A DNA stretch of 64,000 nucleotides, from contig NZ_JARSBP010000002.1 of the NCBI RefSeq assembly GCF_029623955.1, positions 1,488,001 through 1,552,000 on the forward strand, in the 5' to 3' direction. The notes under the pieces were generated by a model. That model made no database searches and was not told where the DNA came from. It saw only the letters and a program-made list of their open reading frames with translations. A program made the position numbers and the translations under genes. Position 1 is the stretch's first letter. The number at the start of each line of letters is the position of its first letter. Source of the stretch: Mycobacterium sp. 236(2023). Lineage in GTDB: Bacteria > Actinomycetota > Actinomycetes > Mycobacteriales > Mycobacteriaceae. Shown here piece after piece: positions 43,564-51,869 of the stretch.

Positions 43564-44406
43564 TCAGTGAATGTGGGGCTCGGGGACGAAGCCGGCGGCG
43601 GGGAACTCGACGTTGACGGCGTCCAGGCTCGACAGTTTCGTGCCCCGCAGACGTTCGGGGTAGGCGTCCGTCGTGGTCACCGCGAATAGCGTGATGCCTT
43701 CCTCGCCACCCAGCGTGCAGGCGATCGCCACCCGGTCGCCGACGTCGATGCGGTCGGTGACGGCACCTCCCTCGACGATGCGCTGGAACTGATGCGCCAG
43801 GGTCATGCCCGCCCACACCCCACCGCCGTCGTCGAGACAGATGCCGTCGGGCGGTCCGTCCAGGCCCTCGGCGAAAACCCTTCGCCGGCCCAGTGATCCG
43901 TCGTCGGCGATGGTGAACGCCGTCAACCGCCGTCCCGTGGACTCGGCCACGATCAGCGTCGAGCCGTCCGGTGTGATCGCCATGCCGTTGGGGAATTCGA
44001 GATCATCGGCAACCACGGCTGTGCGGGTCTCGTCGTCGGGGTCGACACGGACGATCACGCCGCCTTCGCGAGCCTGGGATCCGACGTAGGCGCAACCGCG
44101 GCTGTCCATCACCAGGTCGCCGAGATTGGCGGGGACGAGTGCAGACAGGTCGGCGACCGTGACGACGGAATCACCGTCGTAGCTCAGCACCTGCCTCCGC
44201 TCTGTGGACACGATCAGCAGGGTCCCGTCGGGGCGAAAACCCAAGCCGGACGGGGCATGGCCCGGCAGCGGCAACGTGCTCATCTCACCGCTCAGAGTGG
44301 TGGTGTGCACCGCCTCGCCGAGCATGTCGGAGAACCACACCAGGCCCTCGAACCAGCGCGGGCCCTCGCCGAAGCAGAAGCCGTTGGCCAACGGGGTGAG
44401 TGTCAT
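43564..44406 (-). CDS. SMP-30/gluconolactonase-type lactone hydrolase
   Basis: A 280-residue six-bladed beta-propeller of the SMP-30/gluconolactonase/LRE family. The metal ligand Glu is in FCFGEGPRWFEG near residue 14; the Asn and Asp ligands are probably in LEFPNGMAITPDGSTLIVAE and GPPDGICLDDGGGVW. It hydrolyses lactones in a metal-dependent way. A lactonase fits a region with a Baeyer-Villiger-type monooxygenase. The regional operator lies about 30 bases upstream, in the divergent space shared with the next unit. Confidence 0.85.
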   Translation of the reverse strand: MTLTPLANGFCFGEGPRWFEGLVWFSDMLGEAVHTTTLSGEMSTLPLPGHAPSGLGFRPDGTLLIVSTERRQVLSYDGDSVVTVADLSALVPANLGDLVMDSRGCAYVGSQAREGGVIVRVDPDDETRTAVVADDLEFPNGMAITPDGSTLIVAESTGRRLTAFTIADDGSLGRRRVFAEGLDGPPDGICLDDGGGVWAGMTLAHQFQRIVEGGAVTDRIDVGDRVAIACTLGGEEGITLFAVTTTDAYPERLRGTKLSSLDAVNVEFPAAGFVPEPHIH

Positions 44407-44436
44407 CAGGCGAAGACTATCCGATCGCGTTTCGCT

Positions 44437-44464
44437 GCTTTACAAAACACGCGAAAAGTGTCAC
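44437..44464. promoter_or_regulatory. TKACA-N14-TGTAA operator between lactonase and P450/BVMO units
   Basis: Minus strand: GTGACA, 16 bases, TAAAGC. The copy sits between the SMP-30-type gene (start 44406) and the long rightward unit beginning at 44500, so it probably controls the whole run of genes up to 51.3 kb as well as the lactonase/thioesterase pair. Confidence 0.68.
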
Positions 44465-44499
44465 GCTCGCTGGGTGCCGCTGTCAATCGGGAGCATGTC

Positions 44500-45210
44500 G
44501 TGAACATGAAGAAATACCACAGCCACACCCTGCTCTATCTGCACGAGACGATCGATCTCGGGTCGGCGCGCGGTGAACAGTTCGTCGCAGAGTTCAGCTC
44601 CGTCTACCAGCCGATGATGACCGAACTCGGTGCGCGTCTGTTCGCGATGTGGGAGACGACTCCGTACAACGGGCACTGGCCGCAGGCGACGGTCATCTGG
44701 GAGATCGACGCATTCGCCGACTACGCCCGCATCGGCCGCGCGCAGGCGCCAGGGGGCAGTCACGAGGCAGCGGCGGCGAAATGGGCTGCCTACCTGCGTG
44801 ACACCGGCGCCAAGGGTGAGGGCCGGATCATGTACGCCGGGCGCTCCAACAAGACGCTGGCGCAGTTGCAGGACGCGGACTTCAAGGCCGGGTTGGTGAT
44901 CCAGGAGATCATGCAGACAAAGCCGGGCCGGCAGGACGACTACATCCGTGAGCTCGAACGGCTGTACGTGCCGTGGTCGGAGTCCACGGGCAAGCGGTGG
45001 CTCGGATCGTTCATCACGACGTTCCGCTTCAACGAGGTGATCCACTACTGGGCGCTCGACGGTGACTGGGACTGCTTCGAGAATCACTACCCGTCGTGGA
45101 AGGACACCCCGCCCGCCGAGATCGTCACGTGGATGAGCGTGGCCCCAGCGTTGCGTGACGGTTGGGAGGACTCGATCCTGGCCGCCCTGCCACCGTCCCC
45201 GCTGAAGTGA
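44500..45210 (+). CDS. Two-domain dimeric alpha/beta-barrel (NIPSNAP-like) protein
   Basis: A 236-residue soluble protein starting at GTG 44500 (GGGAG 6 bases upstream). Two similar halves are visible: HSHTLLYLHETIDL with MMTELGARLFAMWETT and ATVIWEIDAFADYARI, then GLVIQEIMQTKPGRQDDYIR with SFITTFRFNEVIHYWAL and WDCFENHYPSW. This is the ferredoxin-like arrangement of NIPSNAP/EthD-type proteins, often found next to monooxygenases and sometimes catalysing isomerisation or helping ring oxidation. It is the first gene of a coupled unit (its stop shares a base with the P450 ATG). Precise function unknown. Confidence 0.6.
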   Translation: MNMKKYHSHTLLYLHETIDLGSARGEQFVAEFSSVYQPMMTELGARLFAMWETTPYNGHWPQATVIWEIDAFADYARIGRAQAPGGSHEAAAAKWAAYLRDTGAKGEGRIMYAGRSNKTLAQLQDADFKAGLVIQEIMQTKPGRQDDYIRELERLYVPWSESTGKRWLGSFITTFRFNEVIHYWALDGDWDCFENHYPSWKDTPPAEIVTWMSVAPALRDGWEDSILAALPPSPLK

Positions 45211-46409
45211 TGTACGACCCCTTCGACCCGGCCGTGATGGCCGATCCGCTGCCGTTCTACCGCGTGCTTCGTGACCAGCATCCCGTCTACTACCTGGACA
45301 AGTGGGACACCTACGCGCTGTCGCGGTTCGACGACATCTGGAATGTGCTGGAGATCAACGACGGAACGTTCGTCGCCTCCGACGGCACACTGCCGGCCGC
45401 CGCGGTCCTGGCGCAGCACCACGACGGGCCGGTCCCGGATCCGCCGTTGCACCCCATGCCCTTTCACGCCAACTTCGACGCCCCGATCTACGACGAGGTC
45501 CGGCGCTGCACCGCGGCGCCGTTCCGGCCCAAGAACGTCAACTCGCTTCGGGAGCGGATCCGCGTCCTGGCCAACGAACGACTCGACGAACTGCTGCCGC
45601 AGGGCCGGTTCGACCTGACTCAGGACTACGGCGGAATCGTCGCCGCGTCGATCGTCTGCGAGATCGTCGGCCTGCCAAGCGACCTGGCGGCCGATGTGTT
45701 GGCGACCGTCAACGCGGGCAGCCTCGCCAAGCCCGGTGACGGTGTCGAAGTCGCCAACGCGCGCCCCGGCTATCTCGAATACCTGACGCCGATCGTCGAG
45801 CGCAGGCGGGCGGGGGAGTCCGACCCGCTGCCGATCGTCGACAACCTGCTGGCCTACCGCCTGCCCGACGGGTCGGCGCTCAACGACATGGAAGCCGCCG
45901 TCCAGATGCTCGGAGTGTTCATCGGGGGTACCGAGACCGTCCCGAAGATCGTCGCCCACGGGCTGTGGGAACTGTCGTCGCGGCCTGACCAACTCGCCGA
46001 GGTCCGTGCCGATCTCGATGCCAACGTGCCGGTCGTGCGCGAAGAGATGATCCGCTACTGCGCACCCGCGCAGTGGTTCGCCCGCACGTTGCGCCGGCCG
46101 TTCACGCTGCACGACACGGTGATTGCGCCGGGGCAGCGGATCATCTCGCTGCTCGCGTCGGCGAGCAGGGACGAGCGCGAGTACGACAATCCCGACGAGT
46201 TCATCTGGAACCGGCCGATACCCCGGCTTCTGGCCTTCGGGCGCGGACAGCACTTCTGCCTCGGGGCGCACCTGGCGCGCCTGGAGATCGCCACCCTGGC
46301 CACCGAATGGCTCAAGCGCGTCCCCGAATTCCACGTCGACACCGATGCAGCGTTGCGACCCCCGTCGAGCTTCCAATGGGGCTGGAATAACCTCCCTGTG
46401 GAGGTCTGA
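45210..46409 (+). CDS. Cytochrome P450, second
   Basis: A 399-residue P450 whose ATG overlaps the previous stop (TGATG). The heme cysteine is C350 in FGRGQHFCLGAHLARLE. The I-helix reads GVFIGGTETVPK near residues 238-249, in which the usual acid before the conserved Thr is replaced by Glu-Thr after GGT; ExxR lies in the K-helix and EEMIRYCAPAQWFARTLRRP follows. The sequence is distinct from the first P450 of the region. It shares the operon with an alcohol dehydrogenase, SDR and flavin monooxygenase, so it probably introduces the hydroxyl group that those enzymes process. The ferredoxin at 42.5 kb may serve it too. Confidence 0.92.
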   Translation: MYDPFDPAVMADPLPFYRVLRDQHPVYYLDKWDTYALSRFDDIWNVLEINDGTFVASDGTLPAAAVLAQHHDGPVPDPPLHPMPFHANFDAPIYDEVRRCTAAPFRPKNVNSLRERIRVLANERLDELLPQGRFDLTQDYGGIVAASIVCEIVGLPSDLAADVLATVNAGSLAKPGDGVEVANARPGYLEYLTPIVERRRAGESDPLPIVDNLLAYRLPDGSALNDMEAAVQMLGVFIGGTETVPKIVAHGLWELSSRPDQLAEVRADLDANVPVVREEMIRYCAPAQWFARTLRRPFTLHDTVIAPGQRIISLLASASRDEREYDNPDEFIWNRPIPRLLAFGRGQHFCLGAHLARLEIATLATEWLKRVPEFHVDTDAALRPPSSFQWGWNNLPVEV

Positions 46410-46410
46410 C

Positions 46411-47379
46411 ATGTGGTCCTATCGTCTCGTCGCCCCGTACACGTTCGCGAAAAGCGATGTCCTGCCCCGCTCCCCGGAATCGCTGGCCGACGGTCAGGTG
46501 CTGCTCCAGTTCCTCGCCGCCGGCATCTGCGGCAGCGACCTCCCCGGATTCCGGGGCACCAAAGGGCGCCTACCCTTCGACACCGGCAAGCAAGCCGCCG
46601 ACAAGGACGGTTTCCCGATCCACGAGGTCGTCGGCGAGGTGATCGCCAGCCGGCACCCCGACCACCAGCAGGGTGACCGGGTCGTCGGATGGGCCTCGGG
46701 TTTCGACGGTTTGATGGAACAGGTCGTGGCCGACGGCGACGGCCTGATGTCCTATGCGGCGTCGCTGAGCCCCGCACACGCCGTCGCGTTGCAGCCTCTG
46801 GCGTGTGTCCTCTACGCCGTCGAGCAACTGCCCGATCTGACCGGCCGTCACGTCGCCGTGCTGGGACAGGGTTCGATCGGGCTGCTGTTCTCCTACGCCG
46901 CGAAGGTCGCAGGCGCAGCGCACGTCACGGGCGTGGACCCCGTCGACCGGTCTGGGATCGCGCCCGCGTTCGGCGTCGACACAGTCGTGCGGGCCACCAG
47001 CGACCGCTGGGTCAGCCACCTCACACCGGACACCAAACCCGACGTCGTGATCGAGGCGGTGGGACATCAGGTCGCCACGTTGACGCATGCGGTGGAGGCG
47101 GCCGCATTCGGCGGCACAGTCTTCTATTTCGGTGTTCCCGACGATGATTCGTACCCGATCAGCATGCGGACCATGCTGCGGAACAACCTCACGCTGAAAT
47201 CGGGTGTCACGATGGAACGCAGGCGCGTACTGCGCAAGGCCGACGCGTTCGCCGCGGACCACCCCGGCCTGCTGGACCGTTACCTGACCCACACGTTCGG
47301 CGTCGACGACGTGCAGGCCGCCTTCGAGTTGGCCGCGCGGCCCGTACCCGGGCGCATCAAGATCGCGATCGTCGCATGA
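46411..47379 (+). CDS. Zinc-type medium-chain alcohol dehydrogenase
   Basis: A 322-residue medium-chain dehydrogenase/reductase. Catalytic zinc ligands are likely C40 (AAGICGSDL) and H71/E72 (PIHEVVGEV); the structural-zinc cysteine lobe is missing, so it is a shortened MDR form. The Rossmann motif is VLGQGSIGLLFSYAA near residues 150-165, and VIEAVGHQ is typical. It would oxidise the alcohol made by the preceding P450. Its start lies one base after the P450 stop and its stop overlaps the aldolase gene by four bases. Confidence 0.83.
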   Translation: MWSYRLVAPYTFAKSDVLPRSPESLADGQVLLQFLAAGICGSDLPGFRGTKGRLPFDTGKQAADKDGFPIHEVVGEVIASRHPDHQQGDRVVGWASGFDGLMEQVVADGDGLMSYAASLSPAHAVALQPLACVLYAVEQLPDLTGRHVAVLGQGSIGLLFSYAAKVAGAAHVTGVDPVDRSGIAPAFGVDTVVRATSDRWVSHLTPDTKPDVVIEAVGHQVATLTHAVEAAAFGGTVFYFGVPDDDSYPISMRTMLRNNLTLKSGVTMERRRVLRKADAFAADHPGLLDRYLTHTFGVDDVQAAFELAARPVPGRIKIAIVA

Positions 47380-48131
47380 CCAGCAGGTTGCAGGAAGCGC
47401 TGTCCGCGGGGTCTCCCGTGTTCGGTGGTTGGGTTGTCGGCCCGACGGTGATCGGGCCGCAGGAGTACGCGGCGGCCGGCTACGACTACGTCGGATTCGA
47501 CGTCCAGCACGGCTATCTCAGCGATGCGGACGTCGCGCTGATGCTGCGCAGCCTCGAACACGTACCCGTCGCCACGCTGGTTCGGCTTCCCGACACATCC
47601 GCCGCGCCGATCGGGCGGGTGCTCGACGCCGGTGCCGACGGAGTGATCATCGCGATGGTCGACTCCGCGGCGGACGCCGCCGCCGCGGTCGCGGCCACCC
47701 GCTACGCCCCGAGCGGTATCCGTAGCTTCGGGCCGCTGCGCGCGAGCATGGGCATCGATCCGGTCTCGCTGCAGGAGCGGGTGTCGGTGTTCGCGATGAT
47801 CGAGACGACGAGGGGACTAGCGGCCGTCGACGAGATCTGCGGTGTCGACGGCCTCACCGGAATCTATGTCGGGCCAGCCGATCTCGCGATCTCGATGGGC
47901 CACGGACCGACCGAGGCGTGGACGAGACGGGACGTGCTCGACGTCATCCTGCAGATCCAGCGGACCACCGTGGAGGCCGGCTTGGTCAGCGGGATCCACG
48001 CCAACACCGGTGTGGCCGGAAACATGCTGGCGCAGAACGGCTTCGGAATGATCACCTTGGCCTCTGAATCCCAGGCGCTGCGCCGCGGCGCCGCCGCGCA
48101 CCTGGCCGAAGCTCGCGGGAGGGAGTCCTGA
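47376..48131 (+). CDS. HpcH/HpaI-type aldolase/citrate lyase family protein
   Basis: A 251-residue TIM-barrel aldolase of the HpcH/HpaI family. FGGWVVGPTVIGPQEYAAAG, DYVGFDVQHGYLS (the His-containing loop, usually 'D.EHG'), ADGVIIAMVDSA, FAMIETTRGLAAVDEI with the metal-binding Glu, and GIYVGPADLAISMG with the metal-binding Asp are all present. The family cleaves 2-oxo-4-hydroxy acids to pyruvate or similar. In this operon it may cut the ring-opened product. Overlaps: ATGA at the 5' end, TGATG at the 3' end. Confidence 0.85.
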   Translation: MTSRLQEALSAGSPVFGGWVVGPTVIGPQEYAAAGYDYVGFDVQHGYLSDADVALMLRSLEHVPVATLVRLPDTSAAPIGRVLDAGADGVIIAMVDSAADAAAAVAATRYAPSGIRSFGPLRASMGIDPVSLQERVSVFAMIETTRGLAAVDEICGVDGLTGIYVGPADLAISMGHGPTEAWTRRDVLDVILQIQRTTVEAGLVSGIHANTGVAGNMLAQNGFGMITLASESQALRRGAAAHLAEARGRES

Positions 48132-48856
48132 TGGCCCGTGTCGCCCTGGTCACCGGTGCCGCCCGCGGTCAGGGCGCGGCGATCGTCGCGCGGCTGCTCG
48201 ACGACGGCTTCAGTGTCGCGGCATGCGATCTGCTCGCCGACGACCTCGCCGCGACGGTCGCCGGATTCGGGACCGACCGCGCCATGGCCGTGGAACTCGA
48301 CGTCACCTCCGCCGAGCAGTGGGGGAGGGCGGTCGCCCGGGTCATCGATCGCTTCGGTGCGCTGACCACGCTCGTCAACAATGCCGGTGTGCTGCACCGC
48401 GCTTCGCTGGCCGATGAGACGCCGGCGGGGTTCGAAGGGAGCTGGCGGGTCAACTGCCTCGGCCCGTTCCTCGGGATCCAGGCCGTGCTGCCGCACCTGC
48501 GCGACGCCGACGGCGCCTCGATCGTCAACACCTGCAGCACCGGCGCGGTCCGGCCGTTTCCCAACCACAGCGCATACGGCTCGTCGAAGTGGGCGCTGCG
48601 CGGCCTGACCCAGGTCGCCGCGGTCGAGCTGGCTCCGTCGGGGATCCGGGTCAACTCGGTGTTCCCCGGGCCGGTCGAAACGCCGATGCTCGACGCGACG
48701 ACGCAGACGCGGCTTGCCGCGCACGCCCTGATGGGCCGTATCGGCAAGCCCACGGAGATCGCCGACGCGGTCGCCTTTCTGGTCTCCGAGCACGCCTCCT
48801 TCATCACCGGCTCTGAGCTCATCGTCGACGGTGGGCAGTCCCTCCAGATTGGATGA
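48131..48856 (+). CDS. Short-chain dehydrogenase/reductase
   Basis: A 241-residue classical SDR. The cofactor motif is TGAARGQG (8-15), NNAG at 83-86, and the catalytic residues are S136 (TCSTGA), Y149 and K153 (YGSSK). D33 in ACDLLADDL at the end of strand 2 points to NAD rather than NADP. The C-terminal FITGSELIVDGGQSLQIG is typical. It would interconvert an alcohol and ketone, presumably preparing the ketone for the flavin monooxygenase that follows with an ATGA overlap. Confidence 0.92.
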   Translation: MARVALVTGAARGQGAAIVARLLDDGFSVAACDLLADDLAATVAGFGTDRAMAVELDVTSAEQWGRAVARVIDRFGALTTLVNNAGVLHRASLADETPAGFEGSWRVNCLGPFLGIQAVLPHLRDADGASIVNTCSTGAVRPFPNHSAYGSSKWALRGLTQVAAVELAPSGIRVNSVFPGPVETPMLDATTQTRLAAHALMGRIGKPTEIADAVAFLVSEHASFITGSELIVDGGQSLQIG

Positions 48857-50370
48857 CGACCTTCATGGCGAGAAATTTCTCCGTCGGCATCATCGGCGCC
48901 GGTCCCGGTGGCCTCGCGCTCGGGATCTTCCTGCGCAAGGCCGGATTCGACGACTTCACGATCTTCGACCGCGAGGACGGCGTCGGCGGCACGTGGCGGA
49001 TCAACACGTACCCAGGTCTTGCCTGCGACGTGAAGTCACACCTGTATTCGTTCTCGTTCGACCTCAACGCCAACTGGTCGCGGCTGTGGTCCGGTCAGGA
49101 GGAGATCCTCGAGTACTTCGAGCGGTGCGCGCAGCGTTACCGGCTGCACGAGAAGCTCCGCCTGAACACCGAGATCGTCTCGGCCCGATGGGTTTCCGAA
49201 GAACGCAAATGGCATCTGACAACAGCCGCGGGTGACGAACACGTCTTCGACATCGTGGTGTCGGCGATCGGACTGTTCACCCAGCCGGTAATGCCGGACC
49301 TCGTCGAGGAGGAGCCGTTCACCGGGACGGTCATGCACACCGCCGAATGGGATCACTCCGTCGACCTCCGGGGTGCCAAGGTCGCCGTTCTCGGCACCGG
49401 TTCGACCGCGGCGCAACTCGTTCCCGAGGTCGCCAAGCTCGCCGACACGGTGTACTCCGTGCAACGGTCACCCACCTGGGTGCTGCCGAAGCCGGACCGC
49501 GCCTACACCGACCGGGAGAAGTGGATGTTCTCCCGAATCCCATTGGCGAAGAAGGTATATCGCACCCGGCTGTGGCTGCGCAGCGAGTCCAACATCTCGG
49601 TGATCGAGAACGGCAGCGACAAGACAGAGGAGTTCAAGGGCATCGCGCTGCGCACGCTGGAGTCGATCGTCACCGATGACGAACTGCGGGCCAAGCTGAC
49701 ACCGACCCACCCCTTCGGATGCAAACGTCTCGTATTCGCCACGAACTACCTGCAGACGCTGACCCAGCCGCACGTCGAGGTGGTGTCGAGCCCGGCGCGC
49801 GCGCTGAGGTCGCGCTCTCTGGTCACCGAGGACGGCACCGAACTCGACGTTGACGTCGTGCTGTGCGCCACCGGATACGCGGCCGCGGACTACCTGGGTC
49901 AGATCGACGTCCGCGGCGCCGACGCACCGCTGCGTGAGACGTGGCGCGACGGCGCGTTCGCCTACCTCGGTATGTCGGTCCCGGGCTATCCCAACTTCTT
50001 CATGCTGTACGGGCCCAACACCAACGTCGGCTCCAACAGCGTCATCTTCATGCTGGAGGCGCAAGCCCACTACATCGTGCGCGCCCTGAAATACATGCGC
50101 CGCAAGAACAAGTCCTACATCGAGGTGCGTTCCGACGTCATGAAGCGCTTCCTCGACACGATCGACGGCTGGATGCAGGGCACCGTGTGGCTGACCCGGT
50201 GCAGTAACTACTTCCGCGCCGCCAATGGCCGCGTCGTCACCCAGTGGCCCCGCAGCGCCCGTGACTTCTGGGGCCTCACCCGGTGGTTCCGGCCCGGCGA
50301 CTACACGTTCGAGGCACCGAGGGAGCGCAGCACCATTCACGTCGGTGCGCAGGCCGAGGTCGAGCGATGA
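48853..50370 (+). CDS. Baeyer-Villiger-type flavin monooxygenase
   Basis: A 505-residue class B flavoprotein monooxygenase. FAD motif GIIGAGPGGLAL at residues 12-23, the BVMO fingerprint F156-x-G158-x-x-x-H162-x-x-x-W166-D167 (FTGTVMHTAEWD) and an NADPH motif LGTGSTAAQ at 180-188. GGTWRINTYPG and LCATGY complete the pattern. It should insert oxygen next to a ketone to give an ester or lactone. The order P450, alcohol dehydrogenase, SDR, BVMO, esterase is a complete oxidative cleavage route; the next gene overlaps by four bases and encodes the esterase. Confidence 0.92.
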   Translation: MTTFMARNFSVGIIGAGPGGLALGIFLRKAGFDDFTIFDREDGVGGTWRINTYPGLACDVKSHLYSFSFDLNANWSRLWSGQEEILEYFERCAQRYRLHEKLRLNTEIVSARWVSEERKWHLTTAAGDEHVFDIVVSAIGLFTQPVMPDLVEEEPFTGTVMHTAEWDHSVDLRGAKVAVLGTGSTAAQLVPEVAKLADTVYSVQRSPTWVLPKPDRAYTDREKWMFSRIPLAKKVYRTRLWLRSESNISVIENGSDKTEEFKGIALRTLESIVTDDELRAKLTPTHPFGCKRLVFATNYLQTLTQPHVEVVSSPARALRSRSLVTEDGTELDVDVVLCATGYAAADYLGQIDVRGADAPLRETWRDGAFAYLGMSVPGYPNFFMLYGPNTNVGSNSVIFMLEAQAHYIVRALKYMRRKNKSYIEVRSDVMKRFLDTIDGWMQGTVWLTRCSNYFRAANGRVVTQWPRSARDFWGLTRWFRPGDYTFEAPRERSTIHVGAQAEVER

Positions 50371-51308
50371 CCATTCCGATCCGCGACATCGAAGACCGTC
50401 TCGATCCGGCCCTGCGTCACCTCGTGGCGGCGCGCACCAACCTGTCGCCGCCCGTCCTGGGGGCCGTGCGGGACTCACTGAATCAGCGACGTGCCGAAAC
50501 TGCCAGGACGGCAGACCTTGTCGGCGTCGAGGTGGAGCAGCGCGAGGTCGGCATCGGGGAAGGGCGGGCGATCACCGTGCGGATCTACCGTGGCGGCCCA
50601 CCCCAGTCACCCGCGGTCGTCTACTGCCACTCCGGGGCCTTCGTGTTGGGCAACCTCGACACCGATCACCGGCAGTGCATCGAACTGGCACGGCGCGCCC
50701 GCGCCACGGTCGTGTCGGTGGATTACCGGCTGGCACCGGAACATCCGTTCCCCGCGGCGCTCGATGATGCGTCGGCGATCCTCGAGTGGGTGGCACGCAG
50801 CGCGGCTGAACTGGGCATCGACGCCGCCCGGATCGCCGTGGCGGGCAGCAGTGCCGGTGGTGCACTCGCCGCGAAGCTCGCGCAGAGATCGGCACTCGGG
50901 TTGGCTCCGCCCGTTGTCTTCCAGCTTCTGCACCAGCCTGTCCTCGACGACAGACCGTCGCCGTCGAAAGACGAGTTCACCACCACGCCGGGCTTCGACG
51001 CCGAGGCTGTGGACTGGATGTGGCGCCACTACGGGGCCGATGTTTCGGTGCCGGACGATGCCGTGCCGGCCAGAACCGACGAGTTGTCCTCGCTCGCACC
51101 GGCTTTGATCACCTGTTCGGAGCTCGATCCGCTCCGCGACGAGGCGATCGACTACGCGCTGCGGTTGATGTGGGCAGGCGTCAACACCGAGTTGCACGTC
51201 TTCGCGGGGACGTGCCACGGCTTCGACTCGCTGGTCCCGGACTGGGAGGTCAGCGGTCAGCTGTTCGACATCCAGGGCGCGGCACTCCGCAGAGCGTTCC
51301 TACGCTGA
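50367..51308 (+). CDS. HSL-family alpha/beta hydrolase (esterase/lactone hydrolase)
   Basis: A 313-residue hormone-sensitive-lipase-type hydrolase. The catalytic triad is S162 (VAGSSAGG), D254 (SELDPLRDE) and H284 (CHGFD). The usual HGGG oxyanion motif is changed to H88-S-G-A (YCHSGAF), a known but less common variant that may change the substrate or acceptor range. VVSVDYRLAPEHPFPAALDD is the HSL block. It starts inside the BVMO stop codon and should hydrolyse the ester or lactone that the BVMO makes. Its end overlaps the convergent SRPBCC gene by nine bases. Confidence 0.9.
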   Translation: MTIPIRDIEDRLDPALRHLVAARTNLSPPVLGAVRDSLNQRRAETARTADLVGVEVEQREVGIGEGRAITVRIYRGGPPQSPAVVYCHSGAFVLGNLDTDHRQCIELARRARATVVSVDYRLAPEHPFPAALDDASAILEWVARSAAELGIDAARIAVAGSSAGGALAAKLAQRSALGLAPPVVFQLLHQPVLDDRPSPSKDEFTTTPGFDAEAVDWMWRHYGADVSVPDDAVPARTDELSSLAPALITCSELDPLRDEAIDYALRLMWAGVNTELHVFAGTCHGFDSLVPDWEVSGQLFDIQGAALRRAFLR

Positions 51309-51782
51309 GGGTACCTTCGCCAACTCCCTCGCGATCGCCTCGTGGTACGAGTCGATGTTGGCAGGGTTGACGGTGCGGAAGAAGCCGTCGGGCAGCGGGG
51401 ATTCGCGGTAGGCCTCAACGGTCATGGTCCGGCTGAACAGTGTGATGCCGGGGCCGGGCTGGGTGAACTTGTACTGCACCGTGATTCGGCCCGGCATACC
51501 TCCGTTGCCGTCGCTGTCGTGGCCGAGGTTGCCCACCGAGTTGAACATCCACAACCTGGGCCGCATGGCGATCGCGAGGTGCCAGGTGAAGATGCGCTTC
51601 CCGTCGGGACCGGCCTCGGTCCAGGTGTCGCCGACTTCCAGCGGGAGTTTCTCGGGAACCTTGCCGACGTGCGCGCTGCCCGGGTATGTCTTCGTCCAGT
51701 TGACCGGGTTGGTCACGAAGTCGTAGATCTCCTCGGGGGATTGGGTGAACGCTGTCTCCGACGTCGTCGTCACGATTCCCAC
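51300..51782 (-). CDS. SRPBCC-fold (polyketide cyclase/START-like) protein
   Basis: A 160-residue SRPBCC-superfamily protein with a hydrophobic ligand cavity. TAFTQSPEEIYDFVTNPVNW is the classic N-terminal strand-helix; LEVGDTWTEAGPDGKRIFTW and VQYKFTQPGPGITLFSRTM are the sheet, and the long C-terminal helix is SYHEAIARELAKV. GTG 51782 follows AGGAGG. It is divergent from the acyl-CoA dehydrogenase gene with the regional operator between them, so it is likely to bind or handle a hydrophobic pathway intermediate. No catalytic role can be assigned. Confidence 0.8.
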   Translation of the reverse strand: MGIVTTTSETAFTQSPEEIYDFVTNPVNWTKTYPGSAHVGKVPEKLPLEVGDTWTEAGPDGKRIFTWHLAIAMRPRLWMFNSVGNLGHDSDGNGGMPGRITVQYKFTQPGPGITLFSRTMTVEAYRESPLPDGFFRTVNPANIDSYHEAIARELAKVPSA

Positions 51783-51803
51783 GCTGATGATCCTCCTGCG
51801 GTC

Positions 51804-51831
51804 GCTTTACAAACTCACGCCATAATGTCAC
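51804..51831. promoter_or_regulatory. TKACA-N14-TGTAA operator between SRPBCC and acyl-CoA dehydrogenase genes
   Basis: Minus strand: GTGACA, 16 bases, TAAAGC. The copy is 22 bases from the SRPBCC start and 39 bases from the dehydrogenase start. The half-site flank GCG/AGC is kept. Confidence 0.68.
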
Positions 51832-51869
51832 GCTGCGTGGTGAGCGCCAAGCGGATGGGAGATGTCGGG

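Noticed and set aside
45087..46412. A 441-codon antisense open frame over the second P450
   Set aside because: Complementary to a P450 with intact heme and I-helix motifs; the antisense product has no recognisable domain.
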